Both the position numbers and the translations under genes were made by a program. Under the pieces are notes generated by a model. It searched no databases. It saw only the letters and a program-made list of their open reading frames with translations, and had not been told where the DNA came from. From the NCBI RefSeq assembly GCF_020447265.1, contig NZ_JAJADR010000015.1, positions 1 to 64,000 on the forward strand: 64,000 nucleotides of DNA, given 5' to 3'. Positions 52,038-60,742 of the stretch are shown piece by piece. How positions within the stretch are numbered: position 1 is the first letter of the stretch; each line of letters opens with the position of its first letter. Origin of the DNA: Hymenobacter lucidus (GTDB taxonomy: Bacteria > Bacteroidota > Bacteroidia > Cytophagales > Hymenobacteraceae).

Positions 52038-55000
52038 ATGTCGAATACTATGCGAGTGCTTAATGGGATGCGTATGCCGGTACTAAAACAGCTGTTCCGC
52101 TGCCTGGGACTGGTTCTGGGGGCAGGAATACTGGGCCACGGCACCGTGCTGGCCCAGGCGACGGCCCCAGTGATTATCACCCGTAACCAACCGGGGACGC
52201 CCTATACAGACATTACAGTAAAAGCCGGCGCTAATGCGTGTGCTTCCCTGCTCAAAGCGCCCATCCACGTCCGATTAGATAATGGGGTGGATCATAGCTC
52301 GGGGAAAGTCGCATTTGAAACCCACCTGGAGATAACACTGAACCTGAGTACAACCAACGGCTCGGTTGCGCCAACCACGCTGGTGCGTACTCTGTCCATC
52401 GGGCAGGCCCAGCCAGAAGCAGTAGCTATTGTGGATTTACCGGCTGCCTTTGTAGCGGCAACGGGCAATATCCACATTCAGGTTTCGATCAATACTCCCC
52501 TCATTATTGGCACTGACCCCGGTAGCCAGCGCATTGTAGTAAGCTGTGAACCTGTCTATAACATAAGCTTTGCCGATGGCCAGGCAGCCCCGATATCGCT
52601 CACTGCTTATACACCTCCTACCGCGGGCACCGTGGCTTTCGAGCATGAGTTGCACTGGATTCCGACCTGTGCGCTGGTCCAGAATTATCAGCTGCAGATT
52701 CTACACCGCCCTGTTTCTACGGATCCCAGTCCTACTGCAACCTATAAGCCGACTGCTATACCTTCTCCCTCGGACTGGGAACAGAATGGGTTGCTCATCG
52801 AAACAGGTAGTGCTACTGCTGCTTACAAGCTGACGCTGGCAGAAGGTGAAGGGACCTACCACTGGCGGGTACGCGCCCTAGGCAACCAGCCCAACGGCGT
52901 GGCCAATCCGGCCAACTGGGGACAGTGGAGTTCCAGCTCCTTTTTCTCTGTTGAGGCCCCCAATAAAGATCTAAACTGGATTTACAGCCGCACCTTTACT
53001 GAGGGCGGACGAGTCGCCGAGAAGCTCACGTTTGCCAACGGCCTGCAGCAGGTCCATCAGGTACAGACCCGGCTGGCCAGCCCCAACCAGGCTAGCACGG
53101 CGCTGGGCCAGCAGCTTATCGCCACCCAGATTTTACAGGACTACTCGGGCCGTGATGCGCTGACCAGCCTGCCTTTCCCGGTCACGAATGCGACAACCGG
53201 GGCCGTCGTGGGTGTGCTGGGGTATCAGCCCAAGCTGCTCTCCCAGGGCACACAAGCGTACGGACCAGAACACTTCGACTGGAATATTCCACTGTCCAGC
53301 ACGACCAATCCCGTTCGGGAACCCTGGGCTGCTACGGAGCTGGGCACGGCCAATGGCTACTACAGCAGCCAGCCCATTGCCAACAACGACCGGGTACCGG
53401 ATGCGGAAGGCTACCCCTTTACGCGCACCCTGTTTTCGAATGATGGGACCAACCGCGTCCGTGAGCAGGGTGGGGTGGGCGCGGCCCTGCGCCTGAAGCA
53501 GCCGACGAGCACGGCGGCCCCGCGTACGGTGCGCACTGCCTACGCCAGCGTGACTCCCTACGAGCTGTTGCGCTTATTTGGCCGGGAGTCCCCCGAAGTA
53601 GAAGGAACCTACAAAATCATCACGACGGACCCGAACAATACCTCAACCATTACCTACCAGACCAAGGAAGGGCAGACCATCGCCACCGCCCTTTCCAAAT
53701 CGGGAGGCAATGACACGACAGCCGCCTTGCTGCGCGCCTTGCCGTCGGCGGCTACGGCGGGCTTTGACGTCAAGGATTTTATTACGGGCCGGGATGCGGT
53801 TATCGGCAAAACGCTTACCCTGACGCAGCCAACCACTGTGGAACTCAACTACAGCATCACCCCTGCTATGCTGCAGGATGCCTGTGTAGAGTACTGCTCG
53901 ACCTGCGACTATGAGGTGCGCATTCGCGTTTTCGAACTCGACTCGCTGGCAATTCCACAGGAGTTCGTACATCTGGTTGTCGCTTCCGACCAATGCGGGA
54001 GCGAGACCAGGTTCCTGGAAAACAAGCATAATTTACCATTAGAGGCCGGCACCTATCGCATTGAGCGTGAGATAAGACCTTTTACCAGTGCTACCGCCGA
54101 CGATAATAACAGTGGTATCGGGGGAGGCGAAATTGGTGAATATTTGGATAACGTAAACGGATTTCCTCCCCGCACCTTATCGAGCCATCTGAACCGGATT
54201 CGTACCCTGATAACTTCAGCCACCCTGGGGGAACCTTGGACGAAGATCAACCAATTCCTGGATGCAGCCAATGTTCGGGGGCTGTACCGGTATCTGGCGG
54301 AACAGGGGTTTACGCTCGTAGAAGACGTAGAAGAGCCTTACTACGAAATACCCTTCTTGAACTCGAATGAGTGCATGCCTAGTGTGCGCATACCGTACCT
54401 GGTCAACTTCTGCAACAACGAATGTGATGTAACCACCTTCGACTTCGAAGCTGCACTGAGTGCCAAGGTGGCCGAGCTCAATGGCAAACATCCGGATGAG
54501 AGGCAATATGCAATTGGAGACCCGGAGCTTCTGCCAGGCTACAACGCAGGAGATTTCAATGCCATGCTCGTAAATATGAGCCAGGCCGGCTACAGCTGCC
54601 AAGACCTGCAGAAGTGTTTTCAAAGCCAGCTTAATAGCCTAGAAGTCAATCTGTATTTGACTACTGACGTTCCAACTGGATATAGCTTCAACCTGCTTGA
54701 CAGCTACCTTCAATGCACGGGCGTAAAAATGTCGGTGCCCGTAGCCAAGCCGGCAACTATTGATCCCCAACAGGCTTTCCGGCAGTTTGCCTACGAAACG
54801 CGTACTACTACCTCCCAGTACGAGAAGGAGAGCCAGCTGCACCTGCGCTGCTTCCAGGCTCTCTACCAAACCAACCATCCGGGCATCAGTGGCTTCAATG
54901 TCAGCCTGCAGACTGTGCTGAGCGTCTTCTCGACGTATCCTGAAAAGGAGCGTAACAAGGTATACGACTGTATTAAGAACACGGCGGTGGTTGATACGCC

Positions 55001-58000
55001 GCCCGCCAGTGCGTCCTGCACCGTGGCTGCCGAGCAGCGCGATGAGATGGTCCGCTCGTGCAGCACTATCTGCGAAGACCGCCGGGGCGAGTTTCTGACG
55101 GCTATTGTGAATCGGTTGCACTTGCAGGGTATCTACGTGCAGGGCGACGAGTTTGAGGGGCAGATCATCGCCGGCTTTTACACGCTGACAAACACTGTTT
55201 TGTCCCCGGAGCAGAAGCGGGAGCAGGTGCAACAGTGCGAACTGGACATGCTGGTTCAGGAAATGGTTGATGAGTGCCAGCATGGTTGCCAGCTAACCCT
55301 GGTTCCGGATCAGGACAACTCCTATTGCTCAGTTGGCACCCTGGCCGAGCATGACGCCATGAAGAAATCCATGCTTCATGGGTTTCGATTAGCCGTGGTG
55401 GATACCAACCGGGACCCGGATGTCTGTGAAACCGGCCTACGCCGGCTAACCAAGAGGGAAGAACCAATTAAGCCCTCGCTTACTATTGGAGCGAAGACGG
55501 TCGTGCAATATCTGGGCGCTTTAGCCCGGGGAGTAAACAAAGCTGTACTGCTACCTAACCATCCAATTGGTTGCCCTAACCCTGGTGGCATTGGCGAAAC
55601 CAGTACGAATGTTTTTTCTTACGTCGGTCCCTTAAGCGCTGCCCATCTGACGCGCAACTCATCTACCTGCGCTGATGAGTCAGGATTGACTTCTATTGCC
55701 TTAATTGATGACCGGACATTCCAAATATATGGCAATGGCTATAAAGAGCACCATCGAAAATTCTTTCGGCAGGACTTCGACTATGCGCTTGTTTGGGACA
55801 AGTATGGCCGTTTTTGCAACAGTTTGGGCGTCCGCCCAGTTGATCTCCCGCTATCTGTAGCACCACCATGCATCCAGCCGGTTGATCTGGATGTTGATGA
55901 TAACTATCATTTCGACATGCGCTTTGTTCAGGTTGTGAACGGGCAGGCAACCAATACGGCAATTGAAAAGTCGACCATTGTCGATATATCAGCGCCATTC
56001 CTGGCTGACCAGGCGCTGTTATCCCCCATAACATCTGACGAGAGCTACAGCAGCGAGCATGTTCGCGTCCGGCTTCTGGTGCACGATACGCGTACGAACA
56101 CCAATTCTTGGATAATTGCCGAAATCCAGTCCGATGTTTACAAAGGTAGCAGTGAGCCAACTGAAACATACCCCGCCAAGCGCTTCCTGCAGTGGAAGAC
56201 ACTAGTGCCTGAATGCGAGAACAAGCGTTTTCAGCTTTGTTTTGAGTGGAATCCCGAACTGGACTCGGTAGAGCTGCCTATCGACAGCACCCGGGTATTT
56301 GACAACACGACGAACTGCAACAAAGTAGCCGCGGCCCGCATCCGGACCGCTTTTTATGAGCAGCTCAATACCTGGGGAGAAAATCAGCTCACGGCCTTCA
56401 GCCAGCAGTACGCGGACCAGTGTGTCGCTATGAACGGCCTGAGTGAGTCCTTCTTCTTGAGCTATCCGCTGGGCTACCACCACTTCACGCTCTATTACTA
56501 CGACCGGGGCGGTAACCTGATCAAAACGGTGCCACCGGCGGGTGTCCAACCTTTATCAGAAGGTACGATGACGAGCCTGCTAACTAACCTGGAAAATGGA
56601 GGGTACTCCTGGCTGCGCAACAACGGGCCAGCTCCGGCGCACACGCTGCGCACTACCTACTTCTACAATAGCCTTCACCAGCTCACTTCCCAGGCCTCTC
56701 CCGACGGGGGCACTACTGAGTTTCACTACAACCAGAAAGGCCAGCTGCGTTTTTCCCAGAACGCGGTACAACGCTCCATCGGCACGTATTCCTACACGCG
56801 CTACGATGCGCTCGGACGCGTAGTGGAGGTAGGCGAAAGCTCGGAAGGCGTTACAAGCTTTATCGGCGAGGCCCGCACCTACTATGAGCGGGCTACCAAC
56901 AAAGGGCCGGTGGAAACCGCGCGGAGTTCGAAGTCGGGTAGAACTAAAGATGTGAACCGACCGCGCGAACCCACCGGGGGCGAGATATTCGTTCTGCATG
57001 ATGCCCTGGCCAAAATCGATATGCTCGACTTTCCGCTGGACGACTGCAAGCAGATCACCCGCACGGTTTACAGCGTGCCGGCACCCGTGAACTACCTCAA
57101 CCACACCAGCCCCGCCGAGCCCCAGCGCTACCTCACCAACCGCGTGAGCTATTCTTACCTCGATGTAGACGGCGACCCCAGCACCCGCACCGACAACAGC
57201 TACACCTACTACAGCTACGACCCGCACGGCAACGTGGAGTGGCTGGCCCAGGAGCAGACGGGCCTGCCCATCAAGTTCGTGCGCTACGAGTACGACCTGA
57301 TCAGCAACAAGGTGCTACGGGTGAAATACCAGGAAGGCCAGAAAGACCAGTTCCACCACCGCTACAGCTACGATGCCGATAACCGCCTGACGGAAGTATA
57401 CACCTCCACCGACGGCGTGCTCTGGGACCAGGATGCCCGCTACTCCTACTATGCGCACGGCCCGCTCAAACGCCTGGAGCTGGGTGAAGACCATGTGCAG
57501 GGCATCGACTACACCTACACGCTACAGGGCTGGCTCAAAGGTGTGAACCATCCTACCGTAGACCCCGGCCAGGACGGCACGCAAACGAGCATGACGGCCT
57601 CGGCCGCCGATGGCTTCGGCATGACGCTGGGCTATTTCCCCAACGACTTCAAGTCCAACAGCGCGCTGTGGAACGCCAATACCTCGGCCCTGCTGGAGCC
57701 TACGCAGGGCTTGTTTAACGGCAACATCTCGACCTGGACCAGCCACAACCGTACCGACGTGGAAGGCTCGGTCGTTGTCAATAACCCGGACCAGCCGGCT
57801 ACTTCTGGCGAAGCACCCGTAGCCGAAAAATACCGCTATGACGAGCTGAACCGGATTATGAACAGCCGCTTCCTGCGCCTGACTCCATCGGGCTATGCCG
57901 CAACGGCCGACTACGGCACCAACTACGCCTACGACCCCAACGGCAACCTGCAGGGCCTCTCCCGTAGCGGGCGCGCCAGCCAGAGCCTTGCTCTCGATCA

Positions 58001-59600
58001 GCTGGCCTATCGCTACAAGGTTGGTACCAACCAGCTGCAGCGGGTAGAGGACGGAGTGGCCGCCGCTAATGGCTACGACGAGGACTTCAAACCTGATGGA
58101 TTGAGCAGTACTCAACCGGCCCAGTACACCTATGACGCAATCGGCAATCTGACCAAAGATGCCACCTCCCAGGTCACAAAAATTGCCTGGACGATTTACG
58201 GCAAGATCGACTACGTGGAGCGCAACGGCGGCTTGCCGAATGGCGGCAGCAAGGTGAGCTACCGCTATGATGCCACGGGCAACCGCATTGCCAAGGTGTT
58301 ACAGGCTACGGCTACGGCCAGCACGACGACCTATTATACGCGCGACGCACAGGGTAACGTCTTGGCCGTGTATGAGCAAGCCGCTAACAACGGCACACCG
58401 GGGGCGCTAGCCCTACGCGAGCAAAGCATCTACGGCAGCAGCCGCCTGGGCCAGTACACGCCCGACGCGGCGCGGGTTGCCCTCAGTGATGGAATCTATA
58501 CGCGCACGGTCGGTCAGAAGAAGTATGAACTCACCGACCACTTGGGCAACGTACGGGCCGTGGTCAGCGACATCAAGCTGCCCCTGCGCAATCCCGAAGG
58601 AATACTACTCGGCTTCCAGCCCGATCTGAGGGGCTACTACAACTATTACCCCTTTGGTATGATGCAACCGGGCCGCAATGCGCCGGGCAATGCAACACTC
58701 AGTGGTGGTTATCGTTATGGGTATAATGGACAAGAGAAGTCAGACGAAATATCATCAGGTAATTATACTGCTGAATACTGGGAGTTTGACAGCAAAATAG
58801 CTCGCAGATGGAATTTAGACCCTATCAGCAAACCTTGGCATAGTAACTATTCTGTAATGAGTGGTAGTCCAATTTGGAAAATTGATCCTGATGGAGCAGA
58901 TGACATATTCACTTCATCAGGAAAATTCAGAAAACATGTCGACAATGGGACAAATTATATAATGATCGAACAGAGGGGTAATAAGTTAGCAAGAATTGAT
59001 AAATTCGACGGAAGCAGTAAATGGTTCAGTTCAGTGGATGATTACAATAGAGCTATGCTTAGTAAAGTAGTAGGATATTATTATAACAAAGTAGGAGGGC
59101 AAGGAAAACACGGAGTAGATTATAGCGACAGAATACCCGAGGCTATGGCGGCGTATGACCCTAAAGACAATGGCATTTGGATAATGCTCAGAAATGGCTA
59201 TATTAGTTCCAGTCTAGTAAATAGCTATGATTTACAAAGTGCACTGGAGCATGAAATCTTCCATAAATATGATGCTGAATGTGCCAAGCAAGACGGAGTA
59301 GATTTTATTCCAAGTTTCTCATCTCATGCTAATGTATATAGCAAAATGATGGCAACCAACACTTTTACTAAAACATCTGACAATTATAAAGTGGGCATTG
59401 CCAGTCTCTTTGCAGGTTTCGTCCAAGAGGCTAAAGACCAGAAAGAAGATGGTTGGCAAAATTTGGTGACTCAATTTAATTCTACAAACTCAATGGGGTA
59501 TTCCATGAAGATCCAAGATTCTGGAGGATTAGAAATCTACAAAAAAGATGGCAAACAAATGACTCTCAGTTTACAGGATAAAAAGTACGACCCTAACTAA
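52038..59600 (+). CDS. giant Rhs protein with HExxH metallopeptidase-like C-terminal toxin tip
   Basis: The ATG at 52038 is preferred over upstream frames that overlap the previous gene; it yields 2520 residues and a signal peptide ending VLAQA. Order: fibronectin-like region (about 200-320), Rhs leading block (TFTEGGRVAEKLTFANGLQQVHQ), long central region, YD repeats from about 1550 (YDPHGNVEWL, YSYDADNRLTEVY), and the Rhs core ending YGYNGQEKSDEI ... WNLDPISKPWHSNYSVMSGSPIWKIDPDGAD (about 2225-2288). The last about 230 residues are a tip with HEIFH at 2405-2409, the zinc-binding motif of metallopeptidases. The tip DNA is much more AT-rich than the core. Confidence 0.8.
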   Translation: MSNTMRVLNGMRMPVLKQLFRCLGLVLGAGILGHGTVLAQATAPVIITRNQPGTPYTDITVKAGANACASLLKAPIHVRLDNGVDHSSGKVAFETHLEITLNLSTTNGSVAPTTLVRTLSIGQAQPEAVAIVDLPAAFVAATGNIHIQVSINTPLIIGTDPGSQRIVVSCEPVYNISFADGQAAPISLTAYTPPTAGTVAFEHELHWIPTCALVQNYQLQILHRPVSTDPSPTATYKPTAIPSPSDWEQNGLLIETGSATAAYKLTLAEGEGTYHWRVRALGNQPNGVANPANWGQWSSSSFFSVEAPNKDLNWIYSRTFTEGGRVAEKLTFANGLQQVHQVQTRLASPNQASTALGQQLIATQILQDYSGRDALTSLPFPVTNATTGAVVGVLGYQPKLLSQGTQAYGPEHFDWNIPLSSTTNPVREPWAATELGTANGYYSSQPIANNDRVPDAEGYPFTRTLFSNDGTNRVREQGGVGAALRLKQPTSTAAPRTVRTAYASVTPYELLRLFGRESPEVEGTYKIITTDPNNTSTITYQTKEGQTIATALSKSGGNDTTAALLRALPSAATAGFDVKDFITGRDAVIGKTLTLTQPTTVELNYSITPAMLQDACVEYCSTCDYEVRIRVFELDSLAIPQEFVHLVVASDQCGSETRFLENKHNLPLEAGTYRIEREIRPFTSATADDNNSGIGGGEIGEYLDNVNGFPPRTLSSHLNRIRTLITSATLGEPWTKINQFLDAANVRGLYRYLAEQGFTLVEDVEEPYYEIPFLNSNECMPSVRIPYLVNFCNNECDVTTFDFEAALSAKVAELNGKHPDERQYAIGDPELLPGYNAGDFNAMLVNMSQAGYSCQDLQKCFQSQLNSLEVNLYLTTDVPTGYSFNLLDSYLQCTGVKMSVPVAKPATIDPQQAFRQFAYETRTTTSQYEKESQLHLRCFQALYQTNHPGISGFNVSLQTVLSVFSTYPEKERNKVYDCIKNTAVVDTPPASASCTVAAEQRDEMVRSCSTICEDRRGEFLTAIVNRLHLQGIYVQGDEFEGQIIAGFYTLTNTVLSPEQKREQVQQCELDMLVQEMVDECQHGCQLTLVPDQDNSYCSVGTLAEHDAMKKSMLHGFRLAVVDTNRDPDVCETGLRRLTKREEPIKPSLTIGAKTVVQYLGALARGVNKAVLLPNHPIGCPNPGGIGETSTNVFSYVGPLSAAHLTRNSSTCADESGLTSIALIDDRTFQIYGNGYKEHHRKFFRQDFDYALVWDKYGRFCNSLGVRPVDLPLSVAPPCIQPVDLDVDDNYHFDMRFVQVVNGQATNTAIEKSTIVDISAPFLADQALLSPITSDESYSSEHVRVRLLVHDTRTNTNSWIIAEIQSDVYKGSSEPTETYPAKRFLQWKTLVPECENKRFQLCFEWNPELDSVELPIDSTRVFDNTTNCNKVAAARIRTAFYEQLNTWGENQLTAFSQQYADQCVAMNGLSESFFLSYPLGYHHFTLYYYDRGGNLIKTVPPAGVQPLSEGTMTSLLTNLENGGYSWLRNNGPAPAHTLRTTYFYNSLHQLTSQASPDGGTTEFHYNQKGQLRFSQNAVQRSIGTYSYTRYDALGRVVEVGESSEGVTSFIGEARTYYERATNKGPVETARSSKSGRTKDVNRPREPTGGEIFVLHDALAKIDMLDFPLDDCKQITRTVYSVPAPVNYLNHTSPAEPQRYLTNRVSYSYLDVDGDPSTRTDNSYTYYSYDPHGNVEWLAQEQTGLPIKFVRYEYDLISNKVLRVKYQEGQKDQFHHRYSYDADNRLTEVYTSTDGVLWDQDARYSYYAHGPLKRLELGEDHVQGIDYTYTLQGWLKGVNHPTVDPGQDGTQTSMTASAADGFGMTLGYFPNDFKSNSALWNANTSALLEPTQGLFNGNISTWTSHNRTDVEGSVVVNNPDQPATSGEAPVAEKYRYDELNRIMNSRFLRLTPSGYAATADYGTNYAYDPNGNLQGLSRSGRASQSLALDQLAYRYKVGTNQLQRVEDGVAAANGYDEDFKPDGLSSTQPAQYTYDAIGNLTKDATSQVTKIAWTIYGKIDYVERNGGLPNGGSKVSYRYDATGNRIAKVLQATATASTTTYYTRDAQGNVLAVYEQAANNGTPGALALREQSIYGSSRLGQYTPDAARVALSDGIYTRTVGQKKYELTDHLGNVRAVVSDIKLPLRNPEGILLGFQPDLRGYYNYYPFGMMQPGRNAPGNATLSGGYRYGYNGQEKSDEISSGNYTAEYWEFDSKIARRWNLDPISKPWHSNYSVMSGSPIWKIDPDGADDIFTSSGKFRKHVDNGTNYIMIEQRGNKLARIDKFDGSSKWFSSVDDYNRAMLSKVVGYYYNKVGGQGKHGVDYSDRIPEAMAAYDPKDNGIWIMLRNGYISSSLVNSYDLQSALEHEIFHKYDAECAKQDGVDFIPSFSSHANVYSKMMATNTFTKTSDNYKVGIASLFAGFVQEAKDQKEDGWQNLVTQFNSTNSMGYSMKIQDSGGLEIYKKDGKQMTLSLQDKKYDPN

Positions 59601-59602
59601 TC

Positions 59603-60004
59603 ATGAAGAAATTATTGATGTTTTTCACTGTGATATCGTCATGTCAACGGGAGCCAGATGCATTTGAAATCAACTTAGTAGGCGATGATAAATGCTGGTT
59701 GTATAACAGTAGTATTGATAAGTCCAAATATGACAATATCAATCCATCAGGCATTTGCACAAGATTTTCCAGGAATGGAAATTTTACTGAGTTTACTGTT
59801 AGTAATTCAACTATAGAAGAAGCATTTGCGATAGATGAAAAATTAACGATTGAAAATTCATGGCATTTCATCCCTAAAGACAGCCTATTAGTGGTTGGCA
59901 ATACAAAATTCAAAATAATATCATTCTCTAGGGACACAATAAAATTAAGAAACAGTAAAAATATTCCACAAATGCTAATAAGGTATAATACCCAAAGGCA
60001 GTGA
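59603..60004 (+). CDS. candidate immunity lipoprotein for the Rhs tip
   Basis: The 133-residue protein starts 2 bases after the Rhs stop. A lipoprotein signal (MKKLLMFFTVISSCQREP, Cys14) puts it in the periplasm or outer membrane, where it could block an exported protease-type toxin. The rest is mostly beta. AT-rich DNA like that of the tip suggests they travel together. I recognise no family; the role is inferred from position, size, localisation and composition. Confidence 0.6.
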   Translation: MKKLLMFFTVISSCQREPDAFEINLVGDDKCWLYNSSIDKSKYDNINPSGICTRFSRNGNFTEFTVSNSTIEEAFAIDEKLTIENSWHFIPKDSLLVVGNTKFKIISFSRDTIKLRNSKNIPQMLIRYNTQRQ

Positions 60005-60066
60005 TGTCATAAATTGTTGAAACCAATTAATTAGCTATTACCCAAAGACACCGCGCTGAAATACCT

Positions 60067-60591
60067 TTACTCATTAATAGCCTTAATAACCTCATCCGTA
60101 ATGTCCATTCCCTCCTTACCATACACCACCGTACCAGCCTCAGTCGCCGCAAATACAATATCATACCCGTGCTCTTTGCCGTAGCGGCGCATGAAAGCAT
60201 CCGCTTTCTGGATAACCTCGCCAGTAAGGCGGGCTTCTTCGGTAGTGGCTTTTTCGCCTAGGGCCTTCTTGTAATCAAAGTACTGTTGCTGGCGCTTTGC
60301 CAAGCTGGCTTCCCGCACCGCGCGTTCCGCAAGGGGCAGGCTGGTCCGTACGCGGTTGTAGCCGTCCAGCTCCTGCTGCACTGTTTGCTTGAGCGTATCC
60401 AGGTTGGCCTGCCAGCCGGCTGCCTCCTGCTGGTAGGTAGCCTGAGCGACCTGCATCGCCTTATATCCTTCCAGCACCCGCGCCGATTCCACGTAGGCTA
60501 TGCGGGAACGCTGCGAGAAATGCAGAAAGAACAAGGCCGCCACGGCCGCAATGAGCACTAGGTTGAGCAGGAGTTGAGAAGAGGAGCGCAT
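60067..60591 (-). CDS. OmpH/Skp-family periplasmic chaperone-like protein
   Basis: The 174-residue protein has an N-terminal hydrophobic signal/anchor (LLLNLVLIAAVAALFFLHFSQ). A Skp-type coiled-coil hairpin follows (RIAYVESARVLEGYKAMQVAQ ... KKALGEKATTEEARLTGEVIQKADAFMRRYGKEHGYDIVFAATEAGTVVYG). Such proteins hold unfolded outer-membrane or secreted proteins. It is transcribed against the Rhs block and lies beside large exported proteins. It is a normal single-gene unit and could be a plasmid copy of a chromosomal gene. Confidence 0.8.
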   Translation of the reverse strand: MRSSSQLLLNLVLIAAVAALFFLHFSQRSRIAYVESARVLEGYKAMQVAQATYQQEAAGWQANLDTLKQTVQQELDGYNRVRTSLPLAERAVREASLAKRQQQYFDYKKALGEKATTEEARLTGEVIQKADAFMRRYGKEHGYDIVFAATEAGTVVYGKEGMDITDEVIKAINE

Positions 60592-60678
60592 ACGTAAAAA
60601 CAGGTAGAGAAAAGCAGATAAACGAAGCGGCGAAGCTACGGCAAAACTCCAGTCAGGCGGCTACAAGTAGGCGTATTT

Positions 60679-60725
60679 ACCCGAAAAACCCCGACCGGGC
60701 CAGTGCCAGTCGGGGTTTTTCGGGT
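60679..60725. terminator. strong bidirectional terminator
   Basis: A perfect 17-bp stem with arms ACCCGAAAAACCCCGAC and its exact complement surrounds a 13-base loop. It carries T5 on one side and A5 on the other, so it should stop transcription from both directions. It separates the OmpH gene from the large minus-strand GEVED gene. Confidence 0.8.
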
Positions 60726-60742
60726 GTGTGTATTTGGGAAGC

